Source of the DNA: Saussurea involucrata
Taxonomy: Eukaryota > Streptophyta > Magnoliopsida > Asterales > Asteraceae
Length of the DNA stretch: 64,000 nt
NCBI GenBank assembly: GCA_033807775.1
Contig: CM066317.1
Coordinates: 32,553,870 to 32,617,869 of the forward strand
Reading direction: 5' to 3'
A model generated the notes under the pieces. The model was not told where the DNA came from and made no database searches. It worked only from the letters and a program-made list of their open reading frames with translations. Shown piece by piece: positions 1 to 9,568 of the stretch; position 1 is the stretch's first letter; every line of letters begins with the position of its first letter. The translations under genes and the position numbers were made by a program.

Positions 1-942
1 GAAAATGATTTTAAAGATCAATTCTATTTAAATCAGCTAGTCAAAATCGAACGAGCAGAAGCTATCGCTGCATTAAAAGCTGAACAAGCTACTGTTGAAG
101 GATGGTGTAATTCTTCAACAAATATCACTGAGATAATTAAGGCTCAGATTCCTCTGAGTGATAAACGTGGTCTGGGTTATAAATATGATACTCCAAAACC
201 AACCACTGAACGTTCAATGCTTAAATTTGGAACGTTCGTATCCTCAGTCGCTGACACTTCGTCATCTCAGTGTTCCTCGTCCATTACACCAATCCCTGAG
301 GAAACTCCTACCTCCTCAAAAGGTAAGGAGAAAATGGTTTATTCAAAACCTACCTCTGTCTCTAAAGACAAAGGTAAAGGAATTGTTATTTATCAAAATC
401 CTCAGAAGGGTACCTTAGTACCAAAGCTGAATGCTTCTAAAGCCTCAGTGACCTACCCCTCTGGATCTAGAAAGCTGATCTCTGGATCTATTCAGCAATC
501 TACTCCTAGACTCAGAGTGGATATCCTTGGTAAAAAATCTGAAGAACTGAATGTTCGTCCCATTTCTAAAGCCAATAGTTTACTTGGTGCTGGCACTTCT
601 AATTCAAAATTAAAAGCTCAGCATACAAGTGGTCCTAGAACTACTTTTAGTTATAGGAAATGTTATCACTGTGGACTTACCGATCATATTGCTAGTAAGT
701 GCCCCACAGCCACCAAATCTGAAAAGATAGCTAAGGTGAAGATTGCCCCCAAGGCAAAGAAGACCAACCCTGGTGCAAATCAGGTCAAGGTGACTCCTAC
801 CACTGAGGTTAAGAAATTAACCAAAGTGAAGAAAGACAAAGCTGAATCTTCAAATGCTGCGAAGACCGCTGAACCTTCCATTCCAACTACTTCCACTGAC
901 AAACGAGTATACATGGTTAAGTGGGTACCTAAGAAAAACTAA
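1..942 (+). CDS. gag: copia gag, C-terminal part (nucleocapsid)
   Basis: An open frame from base 1 runs to TAA at 940-942, about 313 codons; the N-terminal capsid part is upstream. It holds one CCHC zinc knuckle (CYHCGLTDHIASKC, bases 661-702; spacing CX2CX4HX4C), followed by a strongly Lys-rich tail. This is the RNA-binding nucleocapsid layout that packages element RNA in the virus-like particle. The first ~70 codons look like the end of the capsid helical region and are charged. Gag and pol are in the same reading frame and are separated only by this TAA, so pol would need stop readthrough, a splice or a different allele. The gag assignment is firm; the mode of pol expression is not. Confidence 0.85.
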   Translation, partial: ENDFKDQFYLNQLVKIERAEAIAALKAEQATVEGWCNSSTNITEIIKAQIPLSDKRGLGYKYDTPKPTTERSMLKFGTFVSSVADTSSSQCSSSITPIPEETPTSSKGKEKMVYSKPTSVSKDKGKGIVIYQNPQKGTLVPKLNASKASVTYPSGSRKLISGSIQQSTPRLRVDILGKKSEELNVRPISKANSLLGAGTSNSKLKAQHTSGPRTTFSYRKCYHCGLTDHIASKCPTATKSEKIAKVKIAPKAKKTNPGANQVKVTPTTEVKKLTKVKKDKAESSNAAKTAEPSIPTTSTDKRVYMVKWVPKKN

Positions 943-3900
943 TCTTCCTTTGTATTGCAGGTTAAGAAGGGTATCTGGTATCTCGATAGCGGATGCTATA
1001 GACACATGACTGGAAAGAAAAGCCTGCTCGCTGAATACAAGGAAGAGAAGGGTCCCTCTGTGACATTTGGTGGAAATGGAAAAGGACATACCCGAGGGTA
1101 TGGTGTACTGTCAAATGGTACAACCTCCTTCAGAAGAGTCGCATATGTTGAAGGGCTGAAGCATAATCTTCTGAGCATCAGTCAGCTTAGCGACATGGAT
1201 AACAAAGTGATTTTCACTAAGGAATCCTGCTTTGTCTCTGACAAAAAGGAGAAGATAGCTCTCAGCGGTTATCGTTTGGAAAATGTTTATGTAATAAACA
1301 TGGACTCAACAACCACTGAGAACTCCTGTTTCTTCTCAAAGGCATCTTCTGATGTCAACTGGCTATGGCACAAAAGGCTCTCACATCTAAATTTCAAGAC
1401 ACTGAATACTCTTTCCTCCAAAGAGTTAGTCACTGGTCTACCTCAGCATTCATACGCCAAAGAGTCTTTATGTTCAGTGTGTGAAAAAGGGAAGCAGACC
1501 AAGGCAAGCTTCAAGTCAAAGCAAGTCTCCTCAGTGTCATCTCCTCTGCAACTACTCCATATGGATTTGTTTGGCCCCGTTAACAAACAATCCATCGCTG
1601 GAAAGAAATATACGCTGGTCATAGTTGATGAATTCTCTCGTTACACATGGGTAATGTTTCTCCGTTCTAAGAGTGACACCCCTGAAGAACTCATCACCTT
1701 TGTTCGGAAGATGGAAACTCTGAACAATATGACTGTTCGCTCAATAAGGAGTGATCATGGAACTGAATTCAAAAACAGTTCTCTTGATTCCTTCCTTGAG
1801 AGTAAGGGTATTTCTCACAACTTTTCGTCAGTGAGAACACCGCAACAGAATGGAGTCGCTGAAAGAAGAAATAGAACAATTATTGAAGCAGCACGTTCAA
1901 TGCTCAGCGATTCTCACCTGCCTACTCAGTTTTGGGCAGAAGCTGTCAACACTGCTTGTTTTACGCAAAACAGGTCGCTGATAGTTAAAAGATTCAAAAA
2001 GACAGCCTATGAACTTTTTCATGGGAGAAAGCCTTCAATCAGCTTTCTTCACATCTTTGGATGTCAGTGTTTCATACTGAACAACAGAGATGCCCTTGGA
2101 AAATTTGATCCTAAGGCTGATGATGGAATCTTTCTTGGATACTCCTCAGTCTCCAAAGCCTTCAGAGTCTTCAACCGTAGAAGACAAACTGTAGAAGAAA
2201 CTATTCACGTCACGTTTGACGAATCCCGTTCAGCGAACTCTAAACCGAACGCTGATACAGAAGAACTGAATCAATGGATGTTTTCTCATCTTGGTGATTC
2301 AGAAGATATTCCCACCCCTCATGCTCATCCAGTAGAAGATGATAGTCCCACTATCATTCCAAATATGCAGAATAGTGAAGCTGAAACATCATGGGTCTCA
2401 GTTGTTCCTATAAACACTATACCTGCAGTTGATCCAAATGTCTCAGAAATTCCGTCTATTTCTCAGCAATCAGTGAATGAAGTGACAAATGCAAACATTC
2501 CTCTCTTAGCTGATAATCCAGAAGTAGCTGAAGCCTCATCTTCAGTTTCTCCAGTTCAGACTGAGTCAGCGACGTATGCGCCGGCTCAGCGATGGACTGT
2601 AAATCACCCAATCGATCAAATTATTGGTGATCCCAACGCTGGTATTCAGACTCGTAGAAGTGCAGGTAATATTTGTTTATTTGTTAACTTTATTTCTCTA
2701 ACTGAACCAAAGAAAATAGATGATGCTCTCAGAGATCCAAACTGGGTCAGCGCTATGCAAGAAGAGCTGACTGAATTCGAAAGAAACAAAGTTTGGAAAC
2801 TCGTTCGTGGACCAACTGACAAAACGGTGATAGGCACTAAATGGGTCTATCGAAACAAGTTGGACGAACATGGTACTGTAACTCGCAACAAAGCTCGTCT
2901 TGTTGCTCAGGGATACAGACAAGAGGAAGGCATAGATTATGACGAAACTTTTGCTCCAGTAGCAAGACTCGAATCTATTCGTCTTTTCTTAGCATATGCT
3001 GTACACAAAAACTTCACTGTACATCAGATAGATGTTAAGTCAGCGTTTCTAAATGGAAAGCTGAATGAAGAAGTGTATGTGGAACAACCTCCAGGATTCT
3101 CAGATCCTAAGCGTCCAGGTTACGTTTATAAACTGGACAAGGCACTTTATGGCTTAAAGCAAGCTCCTCGTGCATGGTATGATACTCTCTCTACTTATCT
3201 CCATATTGAAAAATTTGAGAGAGGAAAGATTGACAAAACTTTATTTTTTAGAAAAGTGAAAGGTCATATCATTTTAGTTCAAATATATGTTGATGACATT
3301 ATATTTGGTTCTACTAACCCTGAGCTTTGTACTCGTTTCACTGATAGAATGAAAGATGAGTATAAAATGAGCATGATGGGTGAACTAACATATTTCCTTG
3401 GTCTTCAGATTAAGCAAACTGAAAAAGGAACCTTTATAAATCAGGGAAAATATGTTAAAGATATGCTGAAGAAATTCGACTTAACTGAAAGTTCAGCTAT
3501 GAAAACCTCTATGGCACCACCGCTGACTCTTGATAAGGACACAAAGGGTGTTCCTGTCAATGTCACGCTGTACCGTGGGATGATCGGCTCACTATTGTAT
3601 CTTACAGCTAGCCGACCCGATATTATGTTTGCAACATGTCTGTGCGCACGATATCAAGCTGAACCTAAGATATCCCATATGAAAGCTGTAAAGCGAATCT
3701 TTCGATATCTTAAGGGTACATCGAATCTAGGTCTTTGGTATCCCAAAGACTCTGGATTCGATCTAACCGCCTATTCAGACAGTGATTTTGCAGGTTGCAA
3801 AATGGATAGGAAAAGCACCACAGGAGGATGTCAGCTCCTGGGTGGAAAGCTGGTAAGTTGGACAAGTAAGAAGCAAAACTCAGTGTCCACTTCCACAGCT

Positions 3901-4233
3901 GAAGCTGAATATGTAGCCGCTGGAAGCTGTTGTTCTCAGGTCTTGTGGATGAGAAATCAGCTACTAGACTATGATCTTCAGCTCTCCAAAATTCCAATCT
4001 ATTGCGACAGCACAAGTGCCATCGCTATAGCAAACAATCCAGTGCTACACTCAAAGACAAAACACATAGAAATCAGATATCATTTTATCAGAGATCATGT
4101 GATGAATGGTGATATAGAACTTCATTTTATCCCAACTGATTATCAGTTAGCTGATTTATTTACCAAACCTCTTGATGAGACAAGATTCAACTTTCTCATC
4201 AGCGAGCTTGGAATGCTGAACTTTGAAGGGTAA
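943..4233 (+). CDS. pol: copia pol polyprotein (PR-IN-RT-RNase H), intact
   Basis: A continuous frame of about 1096 codons directly follows the gag stop in the same frame, with no ATG at its start. Domains in order (residues counted from base 955): aspartic protease motif DSGC near residue 11; integrase zinc site H-X3-H...C-X2-C at about 138-180; integrase catalytic D near 204, D in SDHGTEF near 267 and E in GVAERR near 303, with exactly 35 residues between the second D and the E; reverse transcriptase from QEELTEFERNKVW, with FAPVARLESIR and the active-site YVDD near 777; RNase H from YSDSDFAG to HFIRDHV, ending in QLADLFTKPL. All catalytic residues seen are present. It matures as separate enzymes that copy RNA and insert the cDNA. 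Confidence 0.93.
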   Translation, partial: SSFVLQVKKGIWYLDSGCYRHMTGKKSLLAEYKEEKGPSVTFGGNGKGHTRGYGVLSNGTTSFRRVAYVEGLKHNLLSISQLSDMDNKVIFTKESCFVSDKKEKIALSGYRLENVYVINMDSTTTENSCFFSKASSDVNWLWHKRLSHLNFKTLNTLSSKELVTGLPQHSYAKESLCSVCEKGKQTKASFKSKQVSSVSSPLQLLHMDLFGPVNKQSIAGKKYTLVIVDEFSRYTWVMFLRSKSDTPEELITFVRKMETLNNMTVRSIRSDHGTEFKNSSLDSFLESKGISHNFSSVRTPQQNGVAERRNRTIIEAARSMLSDSHLPTQFWAEAVNTACFTQNRSLIVKRFKKTAYELFHGRKPSISFLHIFGCQCFILNNRDALGKFDPKADDGIFLGYSSVSKAFRVFNRRRQTVEETIHVTFDESRSANSKPNADTEELNQWMFSHLGDSEDIPTPHAHPVEDDSPTIIPNMQNSEAETSWVSVVPINTIPAVDPNVSEIPSISQQSVNEVTNANIPLLADNPEVAEASSSVSPVQTESATYAPAQRWTVNHPIDQIIGDPNAGIQTRRSAGNICLFVNFISLTEPKKIDDALRDPNWVSAMQEELTEFERNKVWKLVRGPTDKTVIGTKWVYRNKLDEHGTVTRNKARLVAQGYRQEEGIDYDETFAPVARLESIRLFLAYAVHKNFTVHQIDVKSAFLNGKLNEEVYVEQPPGFSDPKRPGYVYKLDKALYGLKQAPRAWYDTLSTYLHIEKFERGKIDKTLFFRKVKGHIILVQIYVDDIIFGSTNPELCTRFTDRMKDEYKMSMMGELTYFLGLQIKQTEKGTFINQGKYVKDMLKKFDLTESSAMKTSMAPPLTLDKDTKGVPVNVTLYRGMIGSLLYLTASRPDIMFATCLCARYQAEPKISHMKAVKRIFRYLKGTSNLGLWYPKDSGFDLTAYSDSDFAGCKMDRKSTTGGCQLLGGKLVSWTSKKQNSVSTSTAEAEYVAAGSCCSQVLWMRNQLLDYDLQLSKIPIYCDSTSAIAIANNPVLHSKTKHIEIRYHFIRDHVMNGDIELHFIPTDYQLADLFTKPLDETRFNFLISELGMLNFEG

Positions 4234-4269
4234 AATCTTCAGCAGTTCACATTTGATCAGCGATACGTT

Positions 4270-4302
4270 TATACAATCTTGTATAGCCTTCGGGATAAAA
4301 TC
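4270..4302 (+). repeat. LTR-3'-end-like remnant just after pol
   Basis: The stretch around acaatcttgtatagccttcg closely resembles the last ~30 bases of the 3' LTR (10505-10536, acaaacttgtataggccttt then cgggaccaaca). It lies 40 bases after the pol stop and ahead of the accessory-gene promoter region. It may be a relic of a former LTR end or a shared short motif. Confidence 0.45.
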
Positions 4303-4569
4303 AACTTGTATAATCCATTTCATCATCTTCTCTCTGAATAAACTTGGTTAAACTGATATTCAGGTATGTTTTCTCTCTCTGACAATCGCATGTAAATGCA
4401 AGATTTCAAAATAAATTGCATCGCTGAATATCTCTTCCTTAACAACGATATTTTGAAAGTTCTTTAAACCTTTACTGATATTTTCTATTCAGTGCTTCAT
4501 GTTTTTCAAAAGAGTCCCTGATCTTTCAAAACCTCAGAGACATCCTAAAAGAATGTGAAAGGACAGTTG

Positions 4570-4726
4570 TGACGTCATTGCAACGGATAACAACAGGCAC
4601 GATTTCTTTCTGACACACGTTTGCACGTTTCGTTCAAACTTCCAATCAAATGCAAACACGTGTCCGTGTCATGATGAAAACCTTTTCCCGCTCAAGGTTT
4701 TCTCTCTCTAAAACTCCCTATATAAA
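4570..4726 (+). promoter_or_regulatory. internal promoter of the accessory gene
   Basis: A perfect palindromic bZIP site TGACGTCA lies at 4570-4577. A G-box CACGTG inside ACACGTGT lies at 4657-4662, and a TATA box TATATAAA at 4719-4726. The spacing (G-box ~57 bases before TATA) is like that of the element's own LTR promoter, which has ACACGTGT ~41 bases before TATATAAAG. A leader, a probable intron and the accessory ATG follow. This is inferred from motifs; no expression evidence is available. Confidence 0.6.
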
Positions 4727-4852
4727 CAACTCTTGGTTTATATTTGTCTTTTACGCGATCAATCTTTCTCCGCAAGAAAAGAATCCTCTGTTGCATTTGT
4801 GCTCTCAAAAACCTCAAGAACTGTTCATCATCTTCTTCATCAAAACTTCAAG

Positions 4853-5237
4853 GTTAATATGTTCTTATCTTTTATCAAATGCGTATAACTTGTTTTCGAT
4901 CTTCTCATTGTTTTAACAAGATCAAACAAAAGAACTTTGTAAAATAAAATCATTTCTTTCATGGTTTTATGAACACAACCATTTCATGGTTGTTCTTCAA
5001 GTTTTAAATCTAAATCTTAAACTTGTTCTTCATTCGTATCCAGTTTTCTTTTAGAAACTGGAATACAAGACTTTATGGGTTTTACATTTCTTTTTTAAAA
5101 TCAAGAAAAACCCTAATCTTCATTAAGACATTTATGTCTGAATGAAATGGACAAAATTCGAAAAATCTTAATGGAAATTCTTTCCATACTAAGACAATTC
5201 TTATTTGTTAACATCTTTGGTTGAACTGATAATACAG
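4853..5237 (+). other. probable 5'-UTR intron of the accessory gene
   Basis: The donor AAG|GTTAATATG at 4853 and the acceptor GATAATACAG ending at 5237 enclose 385 bases that are T-rich, as plant introns are. The acceptor is four bases before the accessory ATG. Together with the TATA box this looks like a normal host-type transcription unit. Confidence 0.5.
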
Positions 5238-5241
5238 AGAA

Positions 5242-8200
5242 ATGGCATCTTCAAAAATCAATGTCACTGCTGAGTCCATCTCCGCTGACTCTGAGGAAGT
5301 GGACATCGTCAAAGCCCCTCAGGTTAAGTTCGAGCTGGATCAACTAGATTGGACCAAGGCCAACAATCTCTCAGCTCTTCTCGAGTTTCCTCCTCGGAAG
5401 CAAGTATCACATCTGGACGATGCTGTGAGTTTTCTGAAGAACAGCCCCATCTACACAGCCTTGACCATAACACCTCCTGCCAGTCAGCGGCTCTTATCCC
5501 AGTTCTGGTACTCTGCCAGACACATTGAGCTACCCTCTGCCAAAGATGCATCCAAAACCATTGACTGCATACTCAGCGATACTGAGTATGGCACCATCAA
5601 GATAACCCCTGCCATAATTCGAAAAGCCCTGAACTTCCCAAATGCTACCAAAGAAAAACCCTTCGTTCCATTCCCTGACCACAAGAGGCACGCTGACAAA
5701 GAAGAAATCATTGCTTTCCTTGACGCAATGGGTTATATCTGGGATATTGGAAGGGACAAGAAGCCTGAGAAGAAACTGACGCTGATAAAGAAATCCAAGA
5801 TGCCCAGCGAGATGAACTTCATCTTCGCACACCTGATCAGCTGCATGACAGCGAAGTCCGGCTCTTCTGATCAAGCCGCCCAACCTCAGCAGTCCATGGG
5901 ATACGCACTGCTGAAAGGTCTAAACATTGACTGGGCCTCCATTATTTATGATGACCTGATTCAACGTGTCGATTCTGCCGCTGACAGACCAGCATGGGTT
6001 CCTTACCCACGATTCATCAGCGCCATCTTTCAATATGGCCTAAAGGACAGCTATCCTGAAGAGGGTGATCTGAAACTTTCTCAGATTGGCCCTAAAGTTC
6101 TCGACTTCAAGCCTGTCGCCAATGAGGTACGTCTCTCTACTCTTCTCACTCTTCTAAATTCTCCGCTTTCTGTGGCTCCTTCAGCGACAATACCCATCGC
6201 TGATACCCCAGCCACAAAATCCTCTCCTTCTAAGAAAAGGAAACCCTCTCACACCCAACTTGATTCTAAAAGGATCAAGAAAACCAAGGAGCAACCCCAG
6301 CAATTCCATGCTGAAGACTCCTCAGCTCATTCTGACGAGCTGAAGGAAAGTTCTGTGGTACGCTCTGCCACACCCGTGCAAGCCATCCCTCCAATCCAGA
6401 CTTCAGCGTCTCTAAACGCTGAGGTTAGAAACTTGGAAACTACCCAACCTCCCTCAGTCTCTCAAAAGACTGATGAAGAGATTGTCAGCGATTCCAACGC
6501 TGAACTCAGTACCCGAATCCCAATCTTATCCTTCGCTCCTCCCTCCACTTCTTTGGACACTCCTCCAGCTAACACTGGAGATGCCATCATTCCAGAAGCC
6601 ACCGCTGATGCTTCTCAACAAATGATGAAGAAAGGATCTGCAGAGACCACCATTCCTCACCGAACTTTCGAAGAGGATATGGAACATTATTCAGGAGTCC
6701 GCAACTTTGACGATTTCGCCAATCCTCCTGCAGGTACAAATCAACCCATATACACTGTAACTAAACCTGAAACTTCTGAGCTTTCCTTTGTTCACAAGTA
6801 CTTATGTGTTACAGGTCCTAATTTGGGAGACATCAACGAGTCTCTGAAGTCTGTGGAAACAAAGCTGACCAGTCTCACCACCACACTCTCCAACAATTCT
6901 ACAGCTGTAACAAACGCTGGAGAAAATTTGACAAAGCTGACAACGGTGGTGGAGAAGAAAGCTTCCACTGAAGACATCAAGGGACTTGATAAGACTCTCG
7001 CCGATTTTGCCAAGGTGCTCTCTGACATCTACACTGACTACACCAGCCTCAAAAGCTCAGTTTCGACCGTGTCCAGCGAAGTAACAACGCTGAAGACATC
7101 GGTTGGAAAACTCGAGGGTGATATGTCAGCGGTCAAGACTGACTTAGGCTCTGTAAAGACCGACGTTAGTTCTATGAAGACGATGATCGAGACGCTGGTC
7201 ATCAAGGCAAATAATCCAGTTCCTGCTCCTGCCCCTGCCCCTATTTTGGAATCTTTCACAGCGGCGGATCGCACAGAGCTGAAGAAAATCACGCCTGCTA
7301 TTTCTGGCCTAGAAGACAGAATAGCAAAGCTTGAAGGTTGTGTGAAAATCTCTGGCCCAGAAGACAGAGATAACACCAACGCTGAGTCTACCCATTCCTC
7401 CCCCAGTCATCATGAGAAAGAGGGGGAGAAGAGCGCTGAACATTCCAGGGAGAAGAGCGCTGCTGAAGATCTAAACAAAAGCGCTGAAGACCTTTCCCAT
7501 GATGAATCTATCAGGGGAGAGAGGAATGAAGATCTAACCGCTGGACCTCAGGGAGATGAAAACCCTGAGGGAACCGAGAAGCTCGCCTCTGTATCTGAGG
7601 GGGAGAAACTCGAAGAAGATGCTGAGGAATCCGAAGCAGAAGAAGATGAAGACATCGACATCCCTGAAGATGAACCATCCTTCTCTCCAAGAAAGGATGA
7701 TGATGATGATGAAGATGACGATGATTTCTTTATCGTCAAACCTGCCCCAAGGATCAAAGCTCTTAAGGGAATCTCAATAAAAGAACCTTCAGGGGAGAAG
7801 ACAAAGACAAAGCCCTCATCCTCTGGCGCTGAGAAAAGCAAAGGCAAAGGCCTCGCTGAATTTGAAAATCTGGCGATCTTGCTTGAAAAGCCGGTTTGTC
7901 AGGTACACTAAACTTTACTTATATTTCTTCCCTGAACATCTCAATATACAATCAGTTCTCTACTCAACAACCTCTCTACACATCCACAATCTTTTTCTAT
8001 CTTTTCTACCCAAGTTCTTCTACCCAGTTCTTATTTGTAAGATCGTTGCGTTTCAGCTAGTCCTCTCCCCTGTTTGAGGATATCGCTGAAGGCTCTAAAA
8101 CTGCGACTTTACCAATAATTCCAGCTGCCGCTGAAGACATAATCCCAGTCTTGGATTTGATCTCTGAGACTGATGAACCAGAAGAACAACCCCTCTCGCA

Positions 8201-9302
8201 CAGAAACAGACCTTCCTCAGCTCCTCAAAAGCTGAATGAAGAGGATCAGAAGAAAAGAGAAGAAATAATAAAGCGATTCGAGGATCAGCGAATCATTCTA
8301 AGGCGTGATCAACTGCCTTCAGTTCCTCCTAAGTTCAGAATTTCAAAAGCTGAATACAAGGAACACCTCAGAGCTGAACGCCTCATCGCTGAAAGAAAGG
8401 AAGCTGAAGAGAGAGACAGAGAATACGCCATCAAGCTTACTCAACGATCAATCAAAGACCCCAAGCTGAAAAGAGTTCCCATTGATGTTCAACGTCAGCT
8501 CTGGGATGATGCTCAAGAAATCGTTAGAGAAAAGACAAAGGTCTCTGATACAACCTTGGAATGGGCTAATCAAATGCTGACCTATCGATCAAGACCATCC
8601 AAGATAATCAAAGCCAACATCAGAGGAAAAATGTTCGTTGATGTTCCTGTTGTTGAAGTGGATATCTACAGAGATGACAAAACCAAGCAAACCTTCTATG
8701 CTGCTTCATTAGAAAAGTTTGGTCTCTCTGAATGGTTAGAAACAAAATTAGCCATTCAGGGATCACACTCAAAATTCAAAAGCCAAATTGAGATGATCTT
8801 AAACAAACAGATCGACTTGCTTTCATCTGCTGTGGATATCCGTCCTCTTCCTCAACCGAAGAAAGCCTCTGCTAAGAAGAAGAAAGTTTCTGATTCAGGT
8901 CCAATCATTCGAAATGAAACAGGTATTGGTTTCTCTCGTGCTGAAGTTATTGGCCCTGATGCTGATCTTTCAATGCTTGACACCTCCCTACCACCTGGAG
9001 AAACCTTCATCCCTGGCACAGTGGTAAGTGATCCATATGGTATATTCTTCTTAGACTATGATGGAAATCATCACTTTCAACGTGTCTCTGAGCTCCAAAT
9101 CGCTCCCATCGAACAACTCAGAGATCTCGTATATTGGTGTGAAGTCAGACGCGACATCAAAGCTAGACACCTGAAACCCTTGATTTTTGAAGCTGCTCTG
9201 AAGTTAAAGAATCAAGGAGTAAATGTCCCTGACTGGATGATCCCCACTGAAAAGACGACCCTTGATGAACTTCTCATTAAGGAAGAACCTTTTGAAAAGT
9301 GA
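5242..9302 (+). CDS. large accessory (env-position) protein, two exons, function unknown
   Basis: The ATG at 5242 (context GAGAAATGGC) opens 887 codons to CAG at 7900-7902. A GT at 7903 then allows a phase-0 intron ending AG at 8060 (158 bp), or AG at 8078. The downstream frame is open from 8061 to TGA at 9300-9302 without its own ATG, which supports splicing into one protein of about 1300 aa. Visible parts: a globular N-terminal ~250 aa of the kind seen in plant retrotransposon accessory proteins; a bipartite nuclear-localisation-like patch near 330-350 (KKRK...KRIKK); a long Ser/Thr/Pro-rich linker; a heptad-rich coiled coil at about 525-655; a very acidic tract near 787-831 containing a run of Asp; and a basic exon 2. 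No signal peptide or membrane segment is visible, so it does not look like a membrane-fusion envelope. The role is unknown. Confidence 0.7.
7903..8060 (+). other. probable phase-0 intron in the accessory gene
   Basis: GTACAC donor after CAG; acceptor TTTCAGCTAG ending at 8060, with an alternative TTTGAG ending at 8078 that keeps the same phase. The interval is T/C-rich and has stops in the accessory frame. Both flanking exons share the charged, Glu/Lys-rich composition. Confidence 0.6.
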
Positions 9303-9551
9303 AATAATCTCCTTTTTCTCTATTGTATCAGTTATCCTTCTGTACTTGTAAATTATTTTGCTTGTACTTGTAATCTTTATGTTCTTCATTGTAACCTGAT
9401 TCAATATTTTAAAGAAAGATTTCAGCGAATGTACTTTACTCCATCAGTACTGAAAAGATCCCAGAAAACAGTAAAAGGGACAAATATTTTATGAGTTCTT
9501 TTTATCCTTATGTTTTCATTAAATAGCAATTTTCTTTGTTGCTATGTCATA
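9303..9551 (+). other. 3' untranslated stretch of accessory gene
   Basis: AT-rich sequence between the accessory stop codon and the polypurine tract. No frame or repeat of note is seen. Confidence 0.6.
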
Positions 9552-9568
9552 ATCAAATAGGGGGAGAT
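9552..9568 (+). promoter_or_regulatory. polypurine tract of the copia element
   Basis: The purine-rich tract AAATAGGGGGAGAT lies immediately before the LTR start TGTTGATCC at 9569, the normal place of the plus-strand primer. Confidence 0.8.

Noticed and set aside
924..960. A 37-base intron spanning the gag-pol stop
   Set aside because: Donor GTACCT and acceptor TTGCAG exist but the interval is shorter than known plant introns; kept only as a remark.
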